Shown piece by piece: positions 49,587 through 56,864 of a DNA stretch of 56,864 nucleotides. Below the pieces are notes generated by a model that ran no database searches, had not been told where the DNA came from, and was given only the letters and a program-made list of their open reading frames with translations. Every line of letters starts with the position of its first letter. The first letter of the stretch is position 1. This DNA comes from CALMFQ01 sp964495595 (GTDB lineage: Bacteria > Pseudomonadota > Gammaproteobacteria > Burkholderiales > SCOH01), in assembly GCA_964495595.1 (NCBI GenBank), contig CAZBWH010000013.1:1-56864 (forward strand), given 5' to 3'. A program made the position numbers and the translations under genes.

Positions 49587-52500
49587 ATGCAGGCAACCAC
49601 TGAAATACGTCAGGCCCTGCAGGCGGGGCAGATCGATCTGGCGATCAACTTGGCTCAAACGCTGCTGCACCAGGATGAAACCGTGACCGAGGCCTGGTTT
49701 TATCTGGGGTGTGCATTGCAAATGCAGGAGCAGTTTGCTCAGGCAGAAGCGGCGTTTCGTAGAGTATTGGCCGGAAATCCGGGCAACTATGCCGCGGCCG
49801 AGAACCTGGTTCAGGTGTTATTCGCCCTTGAGCGCTTTGACGAAGCCGTGAAAGTGGTCGATCCATTCTGTCTTGAATCCGGTCCACCCACTGCCTGGGT
49901 CTGGCGTGCGCGTAGCCATATGGCGTCCCGATGCTGGGCCGATGCGGTGGCTGATTATCAGCAGGTGTTACGTCATTCTGCAGATGATCTGAGTCTTCAG
50001 GTTGAATACTGGAACGCCGTTTTTTCCCGTAAGGACTTTTTGTCTGGCTTGATTGTCGTCTCAGCGTATGCCTGGCGTAGTTCGGCCTTTGAATCCGCAG
50101 TGCGGGAGCTGGCGATGTTTATGTTCTCCGGCTTTCAGTGGCCTGAGTCACGGATCGAAGCGCTGAGAGCCACGTTCTGCGCCGCGCGGGCAGAATTCTG
50201 GCCGTTTTTACAGGTTTGGGGGGGGGTGCACCTGCTAAATCTTGGCCTGAACGAATTCGCGTTGAAGCTACTTTATTCCAATGGTAATACTCTGCAGTCT
50301 GACTTGGCTTGCTTGGCTTACCTTGCCAAGGGCGATTGGCAGCATGGTTGGCCTTTGTATCAGGCAAGGGAGCACGGCAAAGCCTTTGTGAACGACGCAG
50401 TGTCCTGCGGGATTCCTGAGTGGAAGGGGGAGGCATTGGTCGACAAATCCTTGCTGATTCAGGGCGAGCAGGGTGTTGGCGACATGCTGATGGCGTTGCG
50501 TTACCTGCCATTGCTTTCCGGTCAGGGGGCTCATTTGACGATCCACGTCCGTCACGAGCTGCTGGATCTCTTGGGAGAAGGGGCTGCGCAATGTGAGGCC
50601 AAGGTTGCCGAAAAAGGCGATGTGCCGGATTTCCAGGTCAGGTTGATGGATTTGCCTGCGTTGGTGGGTCAGACTTCTCCATTTTTTTCCGAGCAGATTC
50701 CTTACCTGAAGGCTGATGACACCTTGTCTCGGGAGTGGCAAGGGCGACTTCCCGGAGCCCGGGTGCGAATTGGCCTCGTCTGGGCTGGCAACCCAAATCA
50801 CGAGAACGATATCTGGCGCTCAACTGAACTGGCTGACTGGCTCTCCTGTTTTTCCTTGCCAGGGGTGGACTGGATGCTACTCCAGAAAGGCCAGGCGACC
50901 GTGGAGACCGTTTGGGTGGCTGGGCACCAGAATGTTCATGATCTAGGGCCGCAGATCAATACGCTCGCTGACACCGCTGCAATCCTGCCTCACCTTGACC
51001 TGCTTGTTTCCGTCGATACCAGCCCTGCTCATTTGGCCGGAGGAATGGGGTTGCCGGTGTGGGTGTTGCTGAATGCCTGCGGGCAGGACTGGCGTTGGGG
51101 CGAGCGAGATGAGAATACTGCCTGGTATCCATCGATGACTTTGCTGCGAATGGCGCACGGCCAGTCGGCGGCTAGCTATATCTCGCAAACCTTGCGCCCG
51201 CGGTTGATCGATCATCTGTTGGCTGTTGCGGCGGATCGGTTTGACCCGCTGGAAAAATCGGCATTACTGCAATTGCGTGATGGCCATGTGATTGCTGATG
51301 ATCCTTGTCACGCAAGAGTATTGGGTCTTGATGACAACTGGACTCATTGGGCTTGCGAAATGGTCAAACGGGCACCCGCTGCGATGGATGAGTGTGCGTG
51401 GGGGCGGCGACTTGCGCAGGCCGGGTTGCTGTGGAGCGAAACGCACGCTGGCTATGATCGGCAGGCTTTGTGGCAATCGGCCGTTGACGGCGTACTGTCG
51501 CCTTTGAATTTTCCTGTATTGCTGAATCTGGCTGCCAAGGGCTGCGGGCCCGGCCTCCAGCGCTTTCTGGATGTGGTTCCCGAACCGGTCTTGCCGCGTT
51601 TGCTTTGGTCCTTGCTTCAAGTGCGACAGGGTAACGCTCCTCTGGATTTCAGGGAAGTCGTGGAAGATTCGTTGACAAGCTTCCCCCGCAATCCGGATTT
51701 GCTTGTTGAGTACGCACGCCTGTGCTTGCAGGATTCGGCATTGTTTTCTCGTGCCCAAACAGCGGTGTCCCGTTTGTTGCTATGCCATCCAGATAGAGCT
51801 GAAGCCTGGATGTTTGCTGCAGAAATATTGGCGCGAGCCGGCGCTTGGGAAGGGTGCGAGCAGGCGATGCTACGGGCAAGTGATCTCGGTTGGCGTGATT
51901 GGGACCTCGCTCTACTGGAAAAGGTATGTGCTGAAACCGGCTCGAATCCACTGCGACGTCTGGCGGAATCGGTGCGGGCCGGGATCAGTGCTACGCCAAA
52001 CGTGATGGATGCTTCCATTTCGCGCTATGTATCAAATCATGTGCGCTGTTGTAACAACTTGCCATTGCCCGCGTTGCCTGAATCCAGTGCAATTCCTTCA
52101 TCGGTGCGTTTTGGGCAATGGTGGCATGCTTTGGCGCTCGGCAACTGGCAGGAAGGTTTGCCTCTGTATATCGAACATCTTCGCCGCCGCCATGCTTGCG
52201 GCGAGATACCTGTTCCACTTGCAGAGCTGCCTACAAATTGTCTGGTGTTTCAGGATCAAGGCCTTGGGGATGCGATCATGAGCCTGCGAGTGCTGCGGCC
52301 CTATCTGCAGCGATCGGATATTACCTTGTCTGTGTGGGGTGATCTGCTGCCGTTGCTGCAGGCCCAGGATTGGGCTCTGCAAAGGGTGCACAAGTCGGAT
52401 TTTGCTGCACAGAAAAAGGCGGCGCCTGCGGCCGTATCCCTTACTGAACTGTTGGCTCGTTGTGCCCTGCAGTTGAATGGCCCTGTTCCGATGGACGATC

Positions 52501-53036
52501 CATACCTGATCGCGCCAGCGGAGTGCGTGTCTGGCACTGCCGCGATTTTTGCTGGCGAACTGCGCTTGCGGGTCGGGCTGATCTGGGCGGGCAATCGGGT
52601 CTATGTCAACGATGCGTTTCGCTCTACCCATTTACGGGATTGGGTTGCGCTGGCCGAAGAAGATCGGGTGCGATTGTATTCCTTGCAAAAGGACGAGCCA
52701 TCCATGGAGGCGTTTTATGTTCCCGAATTACCTCTGGAAGTCATTGCGCATCACCTTGATTCGTTCGCGGATACGGCTGGCGCACTGACACACCTAGATC
52801 TGTTGATTACCGTTGACAGCGGTGTCGCGCATCTTGCCGGCGCCCTGGGTGTCCCAGTCTGGTTGCTGGTTCCTGCGTGGTGTACAGATTGGCGCTGGGG
52901 ATATTCGGGAGATGGAAGCGCGTGGTATCCCTCCATGCGGATCTGGCGTCAACAGAAGCACGAGGCGTGGCGCGATGTAATCGCCCGCCTGCAGGTGGCC
53001 TTGTCGGAGCTGGCTGCTGCGCATGGAGGGCAATAG
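49587..53036 (+). CDS. TPR protein with two glycosyltransferase-like domains
   Basis: A 1149-residue cytoplasmic protein formed by two similar units, each TPR helices followed by a GT-B, GT9/heptosyltransferase-like domain. Unit 1: TPRs 1-245, GT 280-545 with GEQGVGDMLMALRYLP, VWAGNPNHENDIWRS and SVDTSPAHLAGGMGLPVW. Unit 2: TPRs about 650-790, GT about 880-1145 with QDQGLGDAIMSLRVL, IWAGNRVYVNDAFRS and VDSGVAHLAGALGVPVW. Such TPR-GT proteins often modify surface proteins; pilin glycosylation is inference. ATG 49587 with AGGA upstream was preferred over TTG 49581. Confidence 0.8.
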   Translation: MQATTEIRQALQAGQIDLAINLAQTLLHQDETVTEAWFYLGCALQMQEQFAQAEAAFRRVLAGNPGNYAAAENLVQVLFALERFDEAVKVVDPFCLESGPPTAWVWRARSHMASRCWADAVADYQQVLRHSADDLSLQVEYWNAVFSRKDFLSGLIVVSAYAWRSSAFESAVRELAMFMFSGFQWPESRIEALRATFCAARAEFWPFLQVWGGVHLLNLGLNEFALKLLYSNGNTLQSDLACLAYLAKGDWQHGWPLYQAREHGKAFVNDAVSCGIPEWKGEALVDKSLLIQGEQGVGDMLMALRYLPLLSGQGAHLTIHVRHELLDLLGEGAAQCEAKVAEKGDVPDFQVRLMDLPALVGQTSPFFSEQIPYLKADDTLSREWQGRLPGARVRIGLVWAGNPNHENDIWRSTELADWLSCFSLPGVDWMLLQKGQATVETVWVAGHQNVHDLGPQINTLADTAAILPHLDLLVSVDTSPAHLAGGMGLPVWVLLNACGQDWRWGERDENTAWYPSMTLLRMAHGQSAASYISQTLRPRLIDHLLAVAADRFDPLEKSALLQLRDGHVIADDPCHARVLGLDDNWTHWACEMVKRAPAAMDECAWGRRLAQAGLLWSETHAGYDRQALWQSAVDGVLSPLNFPVLLNLAAKGCGPGLQRFLDVVPEPVLPRLLWSLLQVRQGNAPLDFREVVEDSLTSFPRNPDLLVEYARLCLQDSALFSRAQTAVSRLLLCHPDRAEAWMFAAEILARAGAWEGCEQAMLRASDLGWRDWDLALLEKVCAETGSNPLRRLAESVRAGISATPNVMDASISRYVSNHVRCCNNLPLPALPESSAIPSSVRFGQWWHALALGNWQEGLPLYIEHLRRRHACGEIPVPLAELPTNCLVFQDQGLGDAIMSLRVLRPYLQRSDITLSVWGDLLPLLQAQDWALQRVHKSDFAAQKKAAPAAVSLTELLARCALQLNGPVPMDDPYLIAPAECVSGTAAIFAGELRLRVGLIWAGNRVYVNDAFRSTHLRDWVALAEEDRVRLYSLQKDEPSMEAFYVPELPLEVIAHHLDSFADTAGALTHLDLLITVDSGVAHLAGALGVPVWLLVPAWCTDWRWGYSGDGSAWYPSMRIWRQQKHEAWRDVIARLQVALSELAAAHGGQ

Positions 53037-53037
53037 C

Positions 53038-53865
53038 GTGCGGGCGCGTAAGGCCATTGTTCCGCTACTGCTGATCGGCGTTTGGGGGGCGTATGCTGTT
53101 CAGGTGTCCTGGCTAATTGCCAATCGACAGCCGGAGAACAACGATTATCACCCCGAGGTGGTATTGCCGGCGGCGATTCAGCAGGTATTGATGACAGGTG
53201 ATCAATACCTGGCGGCGAATCTGAATACATATCGCACCTTGATCGCATCAACAAAAAAGCCGGGCGAGCAAGAGTTGATTGCGTTGACTGAACTGCATCT
53301 TCAGGCTTCTCGATTCAATCCCGCGCACGAAGACAACTACTATGTCGCCTCGGCGATACTGCCCTGGCGAGGCAAAGTCGAGCCAGTCCAGACCATTTTG
53401 CGTTCTGCTGCCGATGCTAGGCCACACGACTTTTTTCCCCTCTTTTTCTGGGGGTTTAACGCCCAGTATTTTCTGCATGATTACATGGCTGCGGCAGCAG
53501 CCTTGCGAGAAGCCGCGGATCGGGCAGAGGGAGGCGACCGTCAGGGGTTGTCCTACATGGCTGCTCGCTGGCAGGAAATGCATGAAGACCTGGCGATGAA
53601 CATCAGGATCGTGCAGGCAATGATCGGCCATAGCCGTGATCGTGCGTTAAAGGACGCACTTCGCCAGAGATTGATTCGTCTGCAGGGGCTGCATGCGTTG
53701 CGCGAGGCGCACATGTCTTATGAGCGCCTGTTTGGCAAGCCGCCTGGGAAGCTGACTGACCTGGTGGACGCAGGGGTAATCCAGGCAATTCCGGATGACC
53801 CGCTAAAGGGTGGCTATGCCATCGACCGACAGCAACGGGTTCGTTTGTTACCGGCCCGGCAATAA
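53038..53865 (+). CDS. Membrane-anchored TPR-like protein of the pilin locus
   Basis: A 275-residue protein with a single N-terminal membrane helix (AIVPLLLIGVWGAYAVQVSW) and a periplasmic helical region that looks TPR-like (LQASRFNPAHEDNYYVASAIL, LFFWGFNAQYFLHDYMAAAAAL). The C-terminus (GKLTDLVDAGVIQAIPDDPL, GGYAID) resembles the loop seen near the end of pseudopilin-type proteins. The GTG at 53038 was chosen because GGAGGG lies 7 bases upstream, overlapping the end of the previous gene; an ATG at 53023 would add five residues. Function unknown, possibly an assembly factor acting with the ABC transporter. Confidence 0.65.
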   Translation: MRARKAIVPLLLIGVWGAYAVQVSWLIANRQPENNDYHPEVVLPAAIQQVLMTGDQYLAANLNTYRTLIASTKKPGEQELIALTELHLQASRFNPAHEDNYYVASAILPWRGKVEPVQTILRSAADARPHDFFPLFFWGFNAQYFLHDYMAAAAALREAADRAEGGDRQGLSYMAARWQEMHEDLAMNIRIVQAMIGHSRDRALKDALRQRLIRLQGLHALREAHMSYERLFGKPPGKLTDLVDAGVIQAIPDDPLKGGYAIDRQQRVRLLPARQ

Positions 53866-53881
53866 TTGAGAAAGATGGCAT

Positions 53882-54778
53882 ATGGCAAAGGCCATTGAGC
53901 TGATTAACATAGACAAGCATTATCGCGATAACTGGCTGCGCAAAAAGCAAACCTTGTTTGACGTGTCACTGAGCGTGGAAGAGGGGGAGGCATTTGGCTT
54001 TGTCGGCGCGAATGGCGCAGGGAAGAGCACAACCATAAAAATCATGATGGGCTTGCTCCAGCCGACAAGCGGCCAGGCGTTTTTGTATGGTAAACCGGCT
54101 ATCGAGCCGCAAGCACGCATCGGCGTAGGCTATGTGCCTGAAAACCCGTTGCTGTACGAATTGCTGACCCCGTTGGAGATTCTGGAGGCGGTGGTTCGCT
54201 TTCATCATAGAGGCGTGTCCGGGTCGCGCCAGCACTGCATGAGCGTACTCGAAACCTTGAACCTGGCACATGTCGCAAACAAGCCGTTGCGTGGTTTTTC
54301 CAAGGGCATGGTGCAGCGCACTGCGTTGGCGCAGGCTTTAGTGATCGAACCGCGATTGCTGATCCTGGATGAGCCGTTGTCTGGCCTTGATCCTGTGGGC
54401 AGAAAAGAGATAGTGGACATCCTGGGCGCATATTGCGCCAAGGGCGGTACGATTTTCTTTTCTTCACATGTGCTGCATGATGTCGAGCGTCTGGCCGATC
54501 GTTTTGGCTTGATTCATCAGGGTAAAATGCAGGTGCTTTGTTCGGTCGCAGAAATGGCGGCTCGTTCAACCGGATTTTTCGTCATTTCCTGCGGAGACAG
54601 CCCCATTCCCGAATTGGCCCTCACGCCGTTGAAAAAAGGCCTTTGGAAAACCTCGGTCGATGGCGCAAAACTGTGGTTAGTGTTACAACAGTTGAGAGAT
54701 GCGGGTCATTCTGTGGTGGAGGTCAGGCCGGAATCGAGCCTGGAAAAAATGGTGCTTGAGCTGAACGCGGCTAATTGA
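53882..54778 (+). CDS. ABC transporter ATP-binding protein (PilH-like)
   Basis: A 298-residue ATPase with Walker A GANGAGKST, an altered signature (RGFSKGMVQRTALAQAL), Walker B LLILDEPLSGLD and the switch His in FFSSHVLHDVERLADR. The C-terminal extension (about 220-298) is typical of ABC-2 exporters. It presumably pairs with the permease at 48726, three genes upstream. In Myxococcus and Geobacter an ABC transporter of this type (PilH/PilI) sits next to pilA and is needed for pilus assembly in Myxococcus. Ribosome binding site GAGAAAG. Last gene of the locus. Confidence 0.88.
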   Translation: MAKAIELINIDKHYRDNWLRKKQTLFDVSLSVEEGEAFGFVGANGAGKSTTIKIMMGLLQPTSGQAFLYGKPAIEPQARIGVGYVPENPLLYELLTPLEILEAVVRFHHRGVSGSRQHCMSVLETLNLAHVANKPLRGFSKGMVQRTALAQALVIEPRLLILDEPLSGLDPVGRKEIVDILGAYCAKGGTIFFSSHVLHDVERLADRFGLIHQGKMQVLCSVAEMAARSTGFFVISCGDSPIPELALTPLKKGLWKTSVDGAKLWLVLQQLRDAGHSVVEVRPESSLEKMVLELNAAN

Positions 54779-54859
54779 CAGGCGAGCTTTCGAGCACCGC
54801 GCGAGAGCAAGCGAAGCTTGCTTGGCGAATTGCCTGTCTTGGGTACGCTGCAATTCGCC
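54777..54859. repeat. Cluster of inverted repeats
   Basis: Three nested or overlapping dyads: GACAGGC (54777-54783) with GCCTGTC (54832-54838), GCAAGC with GCTTGC around 54807-54821, and a perfect 10-base pair GGCGAATTGC (54824-54833) with GCAATTCGCC (54850-54859). They cannot all form at once, which suggests alternative RNA structures or a protein-binding site. Confidence 0.6.
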
Positions 54860-54917
54860 CGCGCAGCCAATAAGCCAGCGCTTCCCCAATGTGGATAGCT
54901 GGCTTGTCCTCCTCAGG

Positions 54918-54936
54918 AGCCGTGCGGCGGCTTTTT
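54918..54936 (+). terminator. Possible terminator of the ABC/pilin-associated genes
   Basis: A 5-bp GC stem AGCCG/CGGCT (54918-54922 with 54928-54932) is followed by TTTTTG. It lies just before the convergent glycosyltransferase-like gene ends. Confidence 0.45.
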
Positions 54937-54940
54937 GTCA

Positions 54941-56197
54941 CTATCTTACAAAAAATGGTTGAAGCTCGAACTTGATGTTTGTTTTTTCGATGCGGACGAT
55001 TTCTGCTATAAGGCTTAATTGCTCGGCCAAAGTATGGTTGTCGTGGGCTTTTCTGTATTCTTCTGCAAACTTAATGCCCAAGTCTATGCACTCTTCCGGG
55101 TTGTCTATGGCCCATGCCGCTGACTGGGCGATGTGCTCCGCCTGAAAGTGAAATGCCCTTTCATGTAAAGATGGACTCATTTTTGCTAGCCAGTCTGTTC
55201 GATTGGAAAGCATAAATGAATAGGTTCCCGCAGCCCGCATCATCCTGTCGTGACAGCCTGTATTGATATTCGGAGTCATGTCAATTACTCCGAGTTGATT
55301 CCGGAAAATTGCTTCTGATTGCGAATAACTTTGCGGCGGGGCCAGCGATGCCCTGGCTTTGGAAAAGTCGATATGCTCCCAGCGTGAGCCTTGAATGATC
55401 ACGGGTAGCTCAAGTAATGCTTTCGTTATCATGGTTGATTTAACTCGCCGCGTATAATCGTCCAACTGTACTGTCAATAAGCGAAGGGTGCTTTTGATGC
55501 TGTCAGTATCGGCGTTTGCAAGGCTGGCGTGTTCAAGCACGGCTTGTTGAATACTGGGGTGATTGTCCTGATTCATCTGTGCACTGACTGTTTCGGCCAT
55601 TTCAAATAGGCGCTTGCTGATCGATACAGGTAACTTGGTTCGCCACAAATTTACCAGGTCTTCAGGACTGCCCCCATTTTTCATAAAAACCAGTTGACCA
55701 CTTGTTTTTCTGTTGAAATCAATCTGGCTGAAGGGGGTGTTCGAAATGATCCATGGCCCGTATCTGAATGATGGTGAGCGTTTATAAGAAGGAAGAAGCC
55801 AGTTGTGCTGGTCGAGAAATTCATCGGCGGGATACAGGTTGGCTGAGCATGAGGGGGTGTTTTGATGGCGGGCAAGAAAATAAGCAGGCATGTCTCCGTG
55901 CAGTTTAAGCAGGGGGACTTCAAAATGGTCCCACAAGTTCGGAGTGCTGCCGTCAGGGGCTTGTACGGTCCAGTCCTGCCCAATCCCTAAATAAGTCAGC
56001 CCGAATGCAACCCTGCCGGTTTCGAATTGGTCGACCATGGATTGCAGCAGCGATTCGTTGGCGTTGGATATGTCAATGAACAGTATATTGAAACCGGCCT
56101 GTTCCAATATTTCAGAAAAGTTGAGCATGATGCCGTTGATTGCATCATTGCCGGAGTTTCCGGAGATAACGAGTGCGGTTTGGTTTGTGCTAGTCAT
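54941..56197 (-). CDS. Glycosyltransferase-like protein (CgeB/Glyco_trans_1_2-type), low GC
   Basis: A 418-residue protein of GT-B character. The N-terminal half has ALVISGNSGNDAINGIM and VPLLKLHGDMPAYFLARH, as in CgeB-like and flagellin-glycosylation transferases. The C-terminal half has GVIDMTPNINTGCHDRMMRAAG, resembling the Glyco_trans_1_2 motif for nucleotide-sugar binding. Base composition looks clearly poorer in GC than its neighbours, suggesting acquisition by transfer. The ATG at 56197 is preferred over an in-frame GTG at 56209. It converges on the ABC ATPase gene. Substrate unknown; modification of surface protein or polysaccharide is inference. Confidence 0.55.
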   Translation of the reverse strand: MTSTNQTALVISGNSGNDAINGIMLNFSEILEQAGFNILFIDISNANESLLQSMVDQFETGRVAFGLTYLGIGQDWTVQAPDGSTPNLWDHFEVPLLKLHGDMPAYFLARHQNTPSCSANLYPADEFLDQHNWLLPSYKRSPSFRYGPWIISNTPFSQIDFNRKTSGQLVFMKNGGSPEDLVNLWRTKLPVSISKRLFEMAETVSAQMNQDNHPSIQQAVLEHASLANADTDSIKSTLRLLTVQLDDYTRRVKSTMITKALLELPVIIQGSRWEHIDFSKARASLAPPQSYSQSEAIFRNQLGVIDMTPNINTGCHDRMMRAAGTYSFMLSNRTDWLAKMSPSLHERAFHFQAEHIAQSAAWAIDNPEECIDLGIKFAEEYRKAHDNHTLAEQLSLIAEIVRIEKTNIKFELQPFFVR

Positions 56198-56710
56198 CAG
56201 ATGTTCCACATGTCTGGTTTGTTTGGCGGTGCAGGTTCTGTCGCTTGCCTTGGTGCGGGGGTGTGTCTGCCGGAGGTGACAGAGGGTTTACGCATTGCTC
56301 GTGGCTCTCATCAAGAGGGCAAACCTGCCTGCTGCACGGAAGACATCAATAGCCTTTCCCGTTCTCTCTTTTATAGCGTTTGCGATCCAGCGACTGGATT
56401 CGGTTTGTTTCAGCAGGCGGCTGTGGCGGATAACCTCCGCCAACGCATTATAGATGAGCCCTCGATAGGCCGTAGTGGGCTCAATTGCCCATTTCTTGCG
56501 GGCTCTCGGATTTTAAGGCACATCCGGTTTCGTATTCCCATTCGGCTCGCTATGATCGCTCAAGTCCGACAGGCTGCAAGGGTGGATTATTTGCAATCGC
56601 AGCCGTCCCTCACCTGTCCCAGCCCGGCTTGGCTTCTGCCGGGAATCATGCGAAGATCATCGACTGTTTTTTGCCCGTATTGGCGTTCTGCCTGGAAGGA
56701 TTTTTGGAAA
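56198..56710. other. 513-base region between the glycosyltransferase-like gene and secB
   Basis: No gene is recognised. One plus-strand frame is open from an ATG at 56210 through to secB (167 codons, in frame with it) but its product is rich in Cys, Arg, Ser and Trp and matches nothing known. A hairpin TGGCGGA-TAACC-TCCGCCA lies at 56424-56442 and a second short stem around TGGGC-TCAATT-GCCCA near 56477-56492. Promoters for secB and for the divergent gene must lie here but none is convincing. Confidence 0.5.
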
Positions 56711-56864
56711 ATGACTGACCAACAACAACCCGTATTCAACATCGAAAAAATCTACGTCAAGGACCTGTCGCTGGAGATCCCCCATGCGCCGGGTATCTTT
56801 CTGGAGCGGGAGCAGCCGCAGATCGATATGCAGCTGCACAACGGGGCGACGAAAATTGATGATG
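56711..56864 (+). CDS. secB: Protein-export chaperone SecB, partial (5' end)
   Basis: The first 51 codons of SecB, cut by the window end. MTDQQQPVFNIEKIYVKDLSLEIPHAP with FLEREQPQIDMQL matches the SecB N-terminus, including the IEKIYVKDLS beta strand. SecB keeps precursor proteins unfolded and delivers them to SecA. GGAAGGATTTTTGGAAA upstream gives the ribosome binding site and supports this ATG. Confidence 0.95.
   Translation, partial: MTDQQQPVFNIEKIYVKDLSLEIPHAPGIFLEREQPQIDMQLHNGATKIDD

Noticed and set aside
1..56864. Insertion sequences, prophage, CRISPR arrays or integrases
   Set aside because: No transposase, integrase, phage structural or Cas motif was found, and no regularly spaced repeats were seen.

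Overview
The window looks like a chromosomal segment of a Neisseriales-type betaproteobacterium. The evidence is the high GC content, the queA-tgt-yajC-secD-secF order, the ubiE-ubiJ-ubiB cluster, and a SecB N-terminus of the betaproteobacterial kind. This placement is an inference from gene content; no 16S rRNA gene is present. No insertion sequence, prophage, CRISPR array or rRNA operon was seen.

Layout. 1-10.4 kb: tRNA-Leu(CAA), the queuosine genes queA and tgt, a metallophosphatase, a lipoprotein hydrolase, an orphan polyamine-type binding protein, yajC-secD-secF, a DedA protein and a VanZ-like protein. 10.5-19 kb, minus strand: potABCD polyamine importer, a Sel1-repeat protein, and a DUF971-ubiE-ubiJ-ubiB ubiquinone operon. 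19-25 kb: phoB-phoR behind a candidate Pho box, then a PrsT-like TPR lipoprotein and one PEP-CTERM protein with a sigma-54 promoter. 25-30 kb: transaldolase, and on the minus strand argB, a CBS protein, a nucleotidase, a QueD-like protein and AmpD. 29.7-36 kb: a TetR-regulated RND efflux operon (regulator, adaptor, pump, outer membrane channel).

36.2-47.3 kb is the most distinctive part. It holds a CHASE2 Ser/Thr kinase, a PP2C phosphatase, an FHA protein, a CHASE2 adenylate cyclase, a metallo-beta-lactamase-fold cAMP phosphodiesterase, a GAF-fused GspE/PilB ATPase and a GAF-HD-GYP protein. Start and stop codons often overlap. Protein phosphorylation, cAMP and c-di-GMP signalling are therefore encoded together with one pilus/secretion motor ATPase.

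47.6-54.8 kb carries two tandem very short type IV pilin genes (61 and 59 residues, almost only the N-terminal helix). Each has its own well-matched sigma-54 -24/-12 promoter. A small four-cysteine secreted protein follows, then an ABC-2 permease, a 1149-residue protein with two TPR-plus-glycosyltransferase-like units, an anchored TPR-like protein and an ABC ATPase. This recalls the Geobacter split-pilin and Myxococcus PilGHI arrangements. The working hypothesis is that the signalling block controls assembly of this unusual pilus. The window ends with a lower-GC glycosyltransferase-like gene and the start of secB.
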